Source: Chryseobacterium shigense | GTDB lineage: Bacteria; Bacteroidota; Bacteroidia; Flavobacteriales; Weeksellaceae | Assembly (NCBI RefSeq): GCF_900156575.1 | Contig: NZ_FTNY01000001.1 | Span: 1,054,001 to 1,118,000, forward strand | DNA: 64,000 bases | Reading direction: 5' to 3' | Part shown: positions 1 to 7,712 of the stretch, piece after piece | Layout of the letters: every line of letters starts with the position of its first letter | How positions within the stretch are numbered: the first letter of the stretch is position 1 | Made by a program: the position numbers and the translations under genes | The notes under the pieces: generated by a model | Seen by the model: only the letters and a program-made list of their open reading frames with translations | Told to the model about the DNA's origin: nothing | Database searches by the model: none

Positions 1-1
1 A

Positions 2-949
2 ATCGTCATTGACCAGCCCTCGATTGTTGCTATTGACCGCACAACAGGAAAACCTATTGCCGTTGGAGAGCAGGCCAAGCTGATGCAGGGGAAAACCCAC
101 GAAAATATTAAAACGGTTCGCCCGTTGAAAGATGGAGTCATTGCAGACTTTCATGCTTCAGAACATATGATCAAGGAATTCATTAAACAGATTCCCGGTA
201 TCAGAGGCAGATTTATACAACCTGCGTTGAGAATCGTTATTTGTATCCCTTCAGGAATTACAGAGGTAGAAAAAAGAGCGGTAAAAGATTCTGCACTGAA
301 GGTGAATGCCAAAGAGGTAAAGCTGATCTATGAACCAATGGCTGCAGCTATCGGAGCTGGTATTGATGTTCAGAATCCTGAGGGAAATATGATTATTGAT
401 ATAGGTGGTGGAACTACGGAAATAGCCGTTATCGCACTGGGAGGTATCGTCTGTGACAAGTCTTTAAAAATAGCAGGTGATGTTTTCACCAATGATATTG
501 CTTATTTTCTGAGATCTTACTACAATTTATATGTCGGGGAAAGAACGGCCGAAAGAATAAAAATTGAAATAGGTTCTGCGCTGGAGGAACTGGATTATCC
601 TTTGGAAGATATTCCTGTCCAGGGAAGGGATATGATCACGGGTAAGCCAAAAGAAATTATGGTGAATTATAAGGAAATTTTCAAGGCACTTGATAAATCG
701 ATTATGAGAATTGAAGATGCTGTGATGGAAACCCTTTCCCTGACACCCCCTGAACTTGCAGCGGACATCTACAAAACGGGAATTTATCTTGCCGGAGGTG
801 GTGCCCTTCTGAATGGGCTGGCTGACCGTATACACAGAAAAACAGGATTGCCTGTATGTGTTGCAGAAGATCCTTTAAGAGCGGTAGTACGTGGAACAGG
901 TATTGCCCTTAAAAATATCAATAAGTTCAGATTTCTTATGAGCAGTTAA
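2..949 (+). CDS. mreB: Rod shape-determining protein MreB (5' end outside window)
   Basis: Actin-like ATPase that forms membrane-associated filaments and guides lateral wall synthesis. The reading frame is open from base 2, and residues before the first internal Met already match MreB (PSIVAIDR, then AVGEQAK), so the gene starts left of the window; 315 residues are visible. Seen: the phosphate-2 loop DIGGGTTE, the segment PLKDGVIADF, EPMAAAIGAG, GERTAERIKIEIGSA, and the adenosine motif GGGALLNGL near the end. These match MreB across bacteria closely. A hairpin terminator follows at once. mreC/mreD would be expected downstream in many bacteria but are absent here; the next gene is convergent. 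Confidence 0.97.
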   Translation: MVIDQPSIVAIDRTTGKPIAVGEQAKLMQGKTHENIKTVRPLKDGVIADFHASEHMIKEFIKQIPGIRGRFIQPALRIVICIPSGITEVEKRAVKDSALKVNAKEVKLIYEPMAAAIGAGIDVQNPEGNMIIDIGGGTTEIAVIALGGIVCDKSLKIAGDVFTNDIAYFLRSYYNLYVGERTAERIKIEIGSALEELDYPLEDIPVQGRDMITGKPKEIMVNYKEIFKALDKSIMRIEDAVMETLSLTPPELAADIYKTGIYLAGGGALLNGLADRIHRKTGLPVCVAEDPLRAVVRGTGIALKNINKFRFLMSS

Positions 950-965
950 GCGCTCTGATGATCAT

Positions 966-1002
966 AAAAAAGGCTTCAAATCATGCGATTTGAAGCCTTT
1001 TA
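966..1002. terminator. Bidirectional terminator between mreB and glutaminase
   Basis: A perfect 15-bp stem (AAAAGGCTTCAAATC with its complement, 4-nt loop) starts in A residues and ends in T residues. It sits between the convergent ends of mreB and the glutaminase gene and can serve both. Confidence 0.85.
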
Positions 1003-1062
1003 ACTTTTAATCTTGTATTTTCTTTATTATTATTCAATTGTAGGGTAAGCTCCGGAATTTTT

Positions 1063-2076
1063 CTAAAACAGACTTAACCCATACTGCTTTACCAGATCTA
1101 AAATCATATGATATCCTGCTGAAGAATTTCCATGCTGGTCCAAAGCCGGACTGAAAACCCCGATCCCCATTCTTCCGGGAACACTTACTGTAATTCCGCC
1201 GCCGACTCCTGATTTACTTGGCAATCCTACCGTTCGTGCATATTCTCCACTGAATTCATACATCCCTGCAATAAGCATTTGTGATTCCACCAATTTTGCA
1301 ACTTCTTCGTTTTTGTACTTTGCATCTCCATCAAAACGAACACATTGATTAGCAAAAAAATATCCGATTTTGGCTAAATCTTCAGCCGTCAGCTCAATAG
1401 AACATTGCTTGAAATAATTGTCCAGCTGATCTTCATTGCCTGAGATAAGTCCGTTGTTTTTCATCAGATAAAACATTCCACGGTTGCGGTGTCCGGTAGA
1501 TTTTTCGGATTCATATACGGATTTACTGTAATCAATCGTCTGATCTTTGGTGATGTAGCGAACCATCTCTAAAATTTTAAGAAATGGCTTTTCACCTTCA
1601 CCGGAAATTAAGGAAGTGGTAAGAATGGCTCCTGCATTCATCATGGGATTCAGCGGTTTACCTGTAGTTTCCAGGTTGGAAAAATGATTGAAAGGTTTAT
1701 CGGTTCCGAAATAGCCCATTTTATCAAAGACACCGGACTCGCCTTTTTCATTAACAGCGATCATCAGGGCAATGATTTTGGAGATACTCTGCATGGTAAA
1801 TTTCTTGTGAACATCTCCCACATTCACCACTCTCCCATTTTTCTCTACCACTGAGAAAGCAATGGCTTTGCCATCCATTTTTCCCAGTTCAGGAATATAA
1901 TCCGCCACTTTCCCCTGGGTGGAATACGTTCTGTTTTTTTCAAGAATGCTGTTTAACGTTTTTTCAGAAATGGTGGAAATATCTGCAGCCTTCTGAGCAT
2001 ACATGATGGTATTAAAAGAAAGAAAAGCTGCAATATAAATTCCTTTTGCAGAAAATAGGAAACTGTTGTTATTCAT
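1063..2076 (-). CDS. glsA: Glutaminase with N-terminal export signal
   Basis: Hydrolyses L-glutamine to glutamate and ammonia; serine-dependent glutaminase family with a beta-lactamase-like fold. The SxxK nucleophile motif is SISK (Ser97/Lys100 from the chosen start). Other family segments: NPMMNAGAI, STGHRNRGMFYLM, TAEDLAKIGYFFAN, and the C-terminal GLPSKSGVGGGI block. I chose the Met at 2076 rather than 2121 because it gives a basic-then-hydrophobic leader (MNNNSFLFSAKGIYIAAFL...YAQ) typical of export in this phylum; the 15 upstream residues do not look coding. Cytoplasmic homologues are about 310 residues, so the extra N-terminus fits a signal. It is convergent with mreB and not in an evident operon. 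Confidence 0.93.
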   Translation of the reverse strand: MNNNSFLFSAKGIYIAAFLSFNTIMYAQKAADISTISEKTLNSILEKNRTYSTQGKVADYIPELGKMDGKAIAFSVVEKNGRVVNVGDVHKKFTMQSISKIIALMIAVNEKGESGVFDKMGYFGTDKPFNHFSNLETTGKPLNPMMNAGAILTTSLISGEGEKPFLKILEMVRYITKDQTIDYSKSVYESEKSTGHRNRGMFYLMKNNGLISGNEDQLDNYFKQCSIELTAEDLAKIGYFFANQCVRFDGDAKYKNEEVAKLVESQMLIAGMYEFSGEYARTVGLPSKSGVGGGITVSVPGRMGIGVFSPALDQHGNSSAGYHMILDLVKQYGLSLF

Positions 2077-2362
2077 AAAGGTATTTTCGGCTAATATCTG
2101 ATCATCAACTCCGAAAAACAAAGATAAAGTATTTCACGGATTACCCGCAAATCTCCCGACCATAGGATCAGATAAATAGATTTGATAAGATTACGTATTT
2201 CTACCCAAAACCGTAATTGGTCATTTGTACGCTACCACAGATTCTCTCTTATTTGTTACTTTGAGATAGAAATCAAAGCTTAAAAAGGGAGAATCAAATC
2301 GTATTCTGATGTACTTCCAAAAAGCCATTATAAAAAAACTAACCAACCAAAATACATTCAAC

Positions 2363-2779
2363 ATGGAAACATCCAACGTAAGCGGAATCGCCAACTCATC
2401 CGGTCAACTTCAATTGGGTAACGGCGCTCAGTTCTGGGTTTATCTTTCCCCTCAGAACAATACCTCTACAATGATTTCAACATGGCGTGTGACTTTTTCA
2501 CAAGGCAACTGGAGTGATGTCATTTCAAGTGAAAATCCTACTAAACAAATTCAGACGCCTAATCTTTCGGGCATTTTTGATATTAAAGTAGAATTATTAA
2601 GCGGATCAACCGGCACATGGCGTCAGATCCCTCCTCAGAAAGGCAGTTATAATGAAATTGGCTGTAATTCCAACTGTGCCTCAATGGTAGGTATTGTTGC
2701 AGACAGTACTACCCCTCCTCCCGGTGCCATTAATGCGCATTTCTGGACCACTTGGGATGCCATGTGCAAATCTCACTAG
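2363..2779 (+). CDS. Unknown 138-residue protein upstream of two amine oxidases
   Basis: I do not recognise the family. The frame is open from 2309, but the Met at 2363 follows an AT-rich leader and starts the compositionally normal part, so I prefer it. The protein is rich in Ser, Thr, Asn, Gly and Trp, has no signal peptide or membrane segment, and looks like a small beta-rich domain (alternating segments such as GAQFWVYLSP, MISTWRVTFSQG, FDIKVELLSG). It ends with a Cys pair (GCNSNCASM), a Pro run and HFWTTWDAMCKSH. It precedes two FAD amine-oxidase genes on the same strand, but a 376-bp gap with inverted repeats separates them, so shared transcription is not certain. Confidence 0.7.
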   Translation: METSNVSGIANSSGQLQLGNGAQFWVYLSPQNNTSTMISTWRVTFSQGNWSDVISSENPTKQIQTPNLSGIFDIKVELLSGSTGTWRQIPPQKGSYNEIGCNSNCASMVGIVADSTTPPPGAINAHFWTTWDAMCKSH

Positions 2780-3155
2780 AACGAAAAAAGTCTCAATCAT
2801 AACCAGTCCATATCCTTCAATTGCCGGCCGTTTTTTTTGCGAGTTATAGTGCATGATGTAAAACTCGTGTGTTTAAACCTTTCGAAAAATACGGCCGGTA
2901 ATTGTGCATCATGTACAAAACTCAGGGAAGCAAATTTGGAATCAATTTCATTGATCCCGAAAAAGCAAATGAGAACATATCGCCTATTTTAAAATTTCAC
3001 GCAGATTAATCAGATGATGCAGATTTTCATGTTTGTGGATCTGCGCGGTCTGCATGATCTGCGAGAATAAAAATAAAAGTACTTAAAAAGCTTTTATGAT
3101 CATCATTTAATTCGTGATGAGTACGCGGATTTTACAGATAAAAAAACTAATACCT
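2780..3155. other. 376-bp intergenic region with nested repeats
   Basis: Holds an inverted repeat with 14-bp arms (2818-2831 and 2891-2904, 13/14 matching) around a GC-rich GCCGGCC core, two near-identical direct segments (2849-2866 and 2906-2923), and a REP-like element (2998-3065). A 32-codon open frame at 2911-3009 runs into the REP-like element; I see no support for it as a gene. Confidence 0.6.
2998..3065. repeat. REP-like palindromic element built on CGCAGAT
   Basis: CGCAGATT near the left edge faces ATCTGCG at 3039-3045 and again at 3058-3064, giving a stem-loop. Elements of this wording (CGCAGAT...ATCTGCG) are, from memory, frequent between genes in Chryseobacterium and Flavobacterium genomes. 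Only this copy is seen here. Confidence 0.55.
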
Positions 3156-4343
3156 ATGAAAACAGAAAACTACGACGTCATCGTTATTGGTGGCGGAGCC
3201 ATAGGCCTGGCTACTGCCTACCATCTTGGCCAACGAAAGGCTAAAACCTTAGTACTGGAACAGTTCACTTTTGTGAATCAGCTTGGAAGTTCTGCCGGAG
3301 TTTCCCGCCAGTTCCGGATTCCCTATCCGGATGAATATATGGTAAAGATGGCTCTTGAGGCCCAACCGTATTGGGATGCCCTGGAAAAGGAAGCTAATAA
3401 ATCACTGCTTGATAAAGTAGGCACTCTCTGGTTTGGAGATCCGGAAGTACATTCCACTGAAGGAAATATCGCTGAAGCTGAGAAAGCACTCCAAGCTCTG
3501 GATGTTCCCTATACTACCCTGACATCAAAAGAAATTGAGGAGAAATACCAATTTAAAAACTTACCGGAAAACTATACGGGACTGTTTCAACCGGATGGTG
3601 CCAGTATTAATTTTAAAGCGACGATTGAAGCGCTTCTAGACCTTTGCAAAAAAGAGGAAACCGTTCAGTTAGAAGAAAACTCGCCAGTACTTGATATCAA
3701 ACAAATGGGAGAACTCTTCGAAATCACGACTCCCAACGGAATTTATATCGCTAAAAAATTGGCCATCATTCCCGGACCTTATATCAACAGTGTGATCAAC
3801 TTACTTGATTTTAAGATAGAAGCCACCTACTGGAATATGTCTTCGGCTTATTTTAAAAAAACGGATCCCACGATCCAGTATCCAACCTGGTTTGTGTTTC
3901 AAAATGCAATAGGTGAAAACGGGAATCAGTTTTATGGTTTTCCTTCGGTAGATTGGGATCATCCGGAATATATCCGGGTAGCACCGGACTTTGTGATTAC
4001 TCCTTTGGAAGAACCCAGTGACCGGACATTAATTCCGAATCCTCAGGAGCTGGCCTATACTTCTGAATGGGTACAACAGCATATGACAGGACTGAGTACA
4101 GAACCTGAATATACCTCAACCTGCCTTATTGCCCTGAGTACGATACCGAATAAGGAACTGTTGATTGATTTTGCCCCGAAATATGTCCCGAATTACAAAA
4201 ACATCGTGGTATATGCCACCGGATGGGCCGCAAAATTCACTCCTTTCTTAGGGAAAATCATGTCTGACCTTGCTTTGGACGGACATACGGATTTTGATAT
4301 CTCGCATTTCCAGTTAGGACGCAAATTCTTTAAATCTATTTAA
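3156..4343 (+). CDS. Monomeric sarcosine oxidase / N-methyltryptophan oxidase-like FAD enzyme
   Basis: FAD-dependent amine oxidase of the MSOX/MTOX family, which oxidises secondary amines or N-methyl amino acids to an imine and H2O2. Seen: the dinucleotide-binding start VIVIGGGAIGLATAYHLG (residues 8-25), the family segment SSAGVSRQFRIPYPDE (45-60), and Cys323 in STCLIALST, aligned with the Cys that carries covalent FAD in MSOX. The downstream KFTPFLGK matches the C-terminal flavin-contact segment. Length 395 is close to the family's 370-390. I chose the Met at 3156 (first Met before the Rossmann strand) over 3114. It ends 14 nt before the next oxidase gene, so the two are likely one transcript. 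The substrate cannot be told from sequence. Confidence 0.88.
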   Translation: MKTENYDVIVIGGGAIGLATAYHLGQRKAKTLVLEQFTFVNQLGSSAGVSRQFRIPYPDEYMVKMALEAQPYWDALEKEANKSLLDKVGTLWFGDPEVHSTEGNIAEAEKALQALDVPYTTLTSKEIEEKYQFKNLPENYTGLFQPDGASINFKATIEALLDLCKKEETVQLEENSPVLDIKQMGELFEITTPNGIYIAKKLAIIPGPYINSVINLLDFKIEATYWNMSSAYFKKTDPTIQYPTWFVFQNAIGENGNQFYGFPSVDWDHPEYIRVAPDFVITPLEEPSDRTLIPNPQELAYTSEWVQQHMTGLSTEPEYTSTCLIALSTIPNKELLIDFAPKYVPNYKNIVVYATGWAAKFTPFLGKIMSDLALDGHTDFDISHFQLGRKFFKSI

Positions 4344-4357
4344 AAAACGATTACATC

Positions 4358-6121
4358 ATGAATAAAAATACACCGTTAAATACAGGAAAACATCCTGATC
4401 TAAAAATAGAAGTCGCCATTATTGGTGCCGGAACTTCCGGGTTATATACTGCTTACCGTTTGGTAACGGATAAAAAATACAAAGCAAGGGAAGTCCAGAT
4501 TTTCGACATGAACCATAAGCTGGGCGGAAGGCTGGAATCTGTGGTTATGCCGGGAATGAATTTCTGGGGTGAATTGGGCGGTATGCGGTATCTGACTTCT
4601 CAGGAAATTGTAACGACCTTGATTGAAGGGTATCCTCTTACCGAAGAAGATCCTGCGAAGCGTATTCCTGTTCTGAAAGATAGGATGACTCCTGTTGCAT
4701 TTCCAATGGGGGATCCTTCAAAACTATTAATGTACCTCCGGAAAGACCGCTGCAAACAGGATGCCTGGAATGTAGCTCAGGATGAAGGTAAAAAACTGGC
4801 CACCCGCTATTACCTGAATGACGATGATGATGGTTTCAGTTCAGATCAGCTGTTTAACAAGATTATTTATGAGGTTTTAATGGCAGATCCATGGGTGGCT
4901 GAAACGTATAAAGATAAAATCATCAAAGGAGATGGCATTTATGATTATTCTTTTAAATTAACCAGCGAAGACTGGGATGTAATCAAACCCCGATTGGTTT
5001 ACAATTTCCCGAATTCTCCCTATGATCAGCGCAAAGTGAATGATTTAGGATTCTGGAACCTGATTAAAGATCAGATTTCTCAGGAGGGCTATGAATTTGT
5101 AGCGAATGCCGGCGGCTATTATTCCAATACCATCAACTGGAACTCAGCGGAAGCTTTTCCTTATATGGTAGGAGATTTTTCTGCGGGAACCATTTATAAA
5201 ACGATTGAAGAAGGCTATGACAGTATCGCTTATGCAGTGGCGAATTCTTATATGGATCATGAAGGGGCATGCATCTGGTCTGAAAATAAGCTGCTTACTT
5301 TCACAAAAGAGCATTCTTTAACCAATACTCACAAATACCAGCTGACTTTTTTAAATCTGAAAACGAACACGACATGGAATGTGTATGCGAATACCTTGAT
5401 TCTTGCCATGCCAAGAAAATCGCTGGAGCTTTTGGATCAGAATAATTTCTTTTTCAATACCAACGAGAATTCAGTATTGAATACCAATATCCGTTCTGTG
5501 ATCATGGAACCCGCATTTAAAATATTGATGGGTTTTGAATATCCGTGGTGGAAGGAATTACAGATTGATTCCGGACATTCCATTACGGACCTACCGATGA
5601 GACAGTGTTATTATTTCGGGACAGATCCTGAGACGAACAATTCCATGCTGCTGGGAAGCTATGGAGATATGGAAACTGAGACGTTCTGGAAAGCGTTAAC
5701 CGATGATCAACTGCTTTTCGAGGTAAGAGCTGCTAAATCTGCTTCGCTGAAAGAACTGCACCAGCTGGATGATGTTCAGGCCACCAAACTGATGGTTGAT
5801 GAACTGATGACTCAGCTTCGTGAGCTGCACGGTCCGGACCTCACAATCCCGGAACCTTATGTGACTTATTTTAAAGACTGGACGGATGAGCCTTTTGGCG
5901 CAGGATACCATGCGTGGAAAGCCGGCTACTCTGTTGAAAAGGTAATGCAGTATATGAGAAAGCCTGTAGCGGATGAACGCATTCATATTATCGGAGAAGC
6001 TTATTCTGATCAGCAAGGCTGGGTGGAAGGTGCTTTCTGCGAAGCGGAAAAAATGCTGCAGGAACATTTTGGCATGGATCGCCCGATCTGGCTGAGCCCT
6101 ACTTATTATATGGGATGGTAG
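4358..6121 (+). CDS. Flavin amine oxidase, L-amino-acid-oxidase-like
   Basis: Member of the flavin monoamine oxidase superfamily (MAO, L-amino acid oxidase, tryptophan 2-monooxygenase). Seen: FAD-binding IIGAGTSGLYTAYRL (about 21-35), the LGGRLES motif with the acidic end of strand 2 before it, ELGGMRYL, and the C-terminal flavin segment GEAYSDQQGWVEGAFCEAEKML. At 587 residues it has a large substrate domain. It has no signal peptide, so it probably acts in the cytoplasm. It is the second gene of a two-oxidase unit and is followed by a strong terminator. The substrate is not predictable here; an L-amino acid or polyamine is plausible by family. Confidence 0.88.
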   Translation: MNKNTPLNTGKHPDLKIEVAIIGAGTSGLYTAYRLVTDKKYKAREVQIFDMNHKLGGRLESVVMPGMNFWGELGGMRYLTSQEIVTTLIEGYPLTEEDPAKRIPVLKDRMTPVAFPMGDPSKLLMYLRKDRCKQDAWNVAQDEGKKLATRYYLNDDDDGFSSDQLFNKIIYEVLMADPWVAETYKDKIIKGDGIYDYSFKLTSEDWDVIKPRLVYNFPNSPYDQRKVNDLGFWNLIKDQISQEGYEFVANAGGYYSNTINWNSAEAFPYMVGDFSAGTIYKTIEEGYDSIAYAVANSYMDHEGACIWSENKLLTFTKEHSLTNTHKYQLTFLNLKTNTTWNVYANTLILAMPRKSLELLDQNNFFFNTNENSVLNTNIRSVIMEPAFKILMGFEYPWWKELQIDSGHSITDLPMRQCYYFGTDPETNNSMLLGSYGDMETETFWKALTDDQLLFEVRAAKSASLKELHQLDDVQATKLMVDELMTQLRELHGPDLTIPEPYVTYFKDWTDEPFGAGYHAWKAGYSVEKVMQYMRKPVADERIHIIGEAYSDQQGWVEGAFCEAEKMLQEHFGMDRPIWLSPTYYMGW

Positions 6122-6146
6122 ATTGAGCAAGTAATTGATACCGTAT

Positions 6147-6183
6147 AAAAACCGCCTCCTATTTAATATGAGGCGGTTTTTTA
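6147..6183 (+). terminator. Intrinsic terminator after the amine oxidase operon
   Basis: Stem AAACCGCCTC / GAGGCGGTTT with an AT loop, followed by a run of T. Confidence 0.9.
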
Positions 6184-7712
6184 TACTTTAAATAACACTA
6201 CACTCCTCTAAGATGATGACTGAAAATTATGAACATCGGATGATTAAAAATAAAAATGTTAAAAAAATGTTAAAATAAAATATTGTATTTGTATGTATTT
6301 TTTATATCCCTACATTAGATTCATAAAAGTTGCTTTCATCACCTGCGATTATATAAAAAGTCGTGATCTATAGAAAGAGACTACCATGAAAATACTATAA
6401 ACCTGATCAAGGATATCTTCACCGATCTACTTATCCAAAAAAAAATCAATCAATAATTAAAGACCTATGCAAAGCGACACCTATTATATTTTTACTTTTT
6501 AATTCACAGTTTGTTGAAAAATATACTTTTCAAACCCTATGAAGAATAAATATTTTCCCAAATTGACCAGCTAGAGATTATAAAAACACCTGTTAACACT
6601 AAAAACACACGATAATGAAAAACAAAATTCTCTTCCCATTATTCCATGCAACCTCCACTTTTACGCCGGGGATTTCTTCGCTACCGCATTATTTCAGTAG
6701 TACTTCCGGAGATCTTCTTCCTTCTTTTTATAAAAAATATCAGGAAACAACTTCGTGTATTTCCTTTTCAAGATCCTGGTCTTTCCATCCGGGGAAGAGA
6801 CCTGACTATGTTTAAAAGTAGTTCATTCATCCAAAACCATACAAATCAATGAGTTGAATAAAAAGCTCCTTGATTTATATCTACCTACAGGCTTTTCACG
6901 GCCCCCCATGGGCCAGAAGAGATTATGTGACGGATGGGCGCATACGATAGTGATCAACCTCTTATGGTAAAAGATTGAATGTTATCCAAAAGGTAAAAAA
7001 ACCAGTCCGGGCCTCCTTTAAAATAAAATATACTCCAACTTAATAAATGAATGAATTATTGCACAATTAGGGATTGAAACAAATATTATAATTTACCTGT
7101 TGTTCCCATCATCTTAAAATTATTCATAATAACCCCAAAAAAGTATCCCAAACCGTAGATTATTATTCAACCGGCAACACAGGGAATGAGCCGAAAACCG
7201 ATAATCCCTCTTAAGAACACTAAAAAAATATATCACTATGCATTTCACTCAAAAAACCGATCCTTATTCTGAATGTAGGCTCCTTCTCTTTTCCGTATCT
7301 AAAACACGAATAAAAACCGATGCGACCCCGTTGGCCAGAGATCTCAGAACAGGCTCCAATCATATTAATGCTCCTCCAATTATATCATGATCGTCAGAAA
7401 TGCTTATGCTGCATTTCCCGTCTACGGAATGCAGGGTTCCCATGCATAGGAATTATCCAATGCGTAGGATTTTCTCACAACAGAAAGCACCAGGAGCACC
7501 GAGACCGTACCACCGGGTGATGCTGATCGCATTGTATACCCGGCCGGAAGAAACCTTTATTTTGAGTAAAGGTTTCCTATGAACATTATACTTAATTATA
7601 CAGGCTTTACATCATACCATCGGAGCAGATCATCCTTACGGGATCGCTGACCTGTTTGTATTGATTTCCTACCGGAGGGCTGCGTAAGCCTCAATTCACC
7701 TTAAAAATTTTA
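6184..7712. other. 1.5-kb region without an intact gene, upstream of the RHS gene
   Basis: No reading frame longer than 68 codons. 6184-6600 is very AT-rich. At 6615 a short frame starts like a leader peptide (MKNKILFPLF...) after an AT-rich spacer but stops after 66 codons. 7238-7580 is richer in GC, like the RHS gene downstream, and carries same-frame stretches split by stops, for example PPGDADRIVYPAGRNLYFE near 7510-7565. This fits decayed coding sequence or a long untranslated leader; I cannot decide between them. Confidence 0.5.

Noticed and set aside
2911..3009. 32-codon frame between the small protein and the first oxidase
   Set aside because: Ends inside the REP-like element; no support beyond an ATG and a stop.
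5696..6130. 144-codon frame antisense to the flavin amine oxidase
   Set aside because: It lies wholly within a strongly supported gene, has no family features and no independent start signals.
6615..6852. Two overlapping 66-68 codon frames before the RHS gene
   Set aside because: Start looks leader-like, but both stop early and have no recognisable continuation; listed only as part of the gene-poor region.
7320..7582. Two short frames in the GC-richer part before the RHS gene
   Set aside because: Too short and interrupted; at best remnants.
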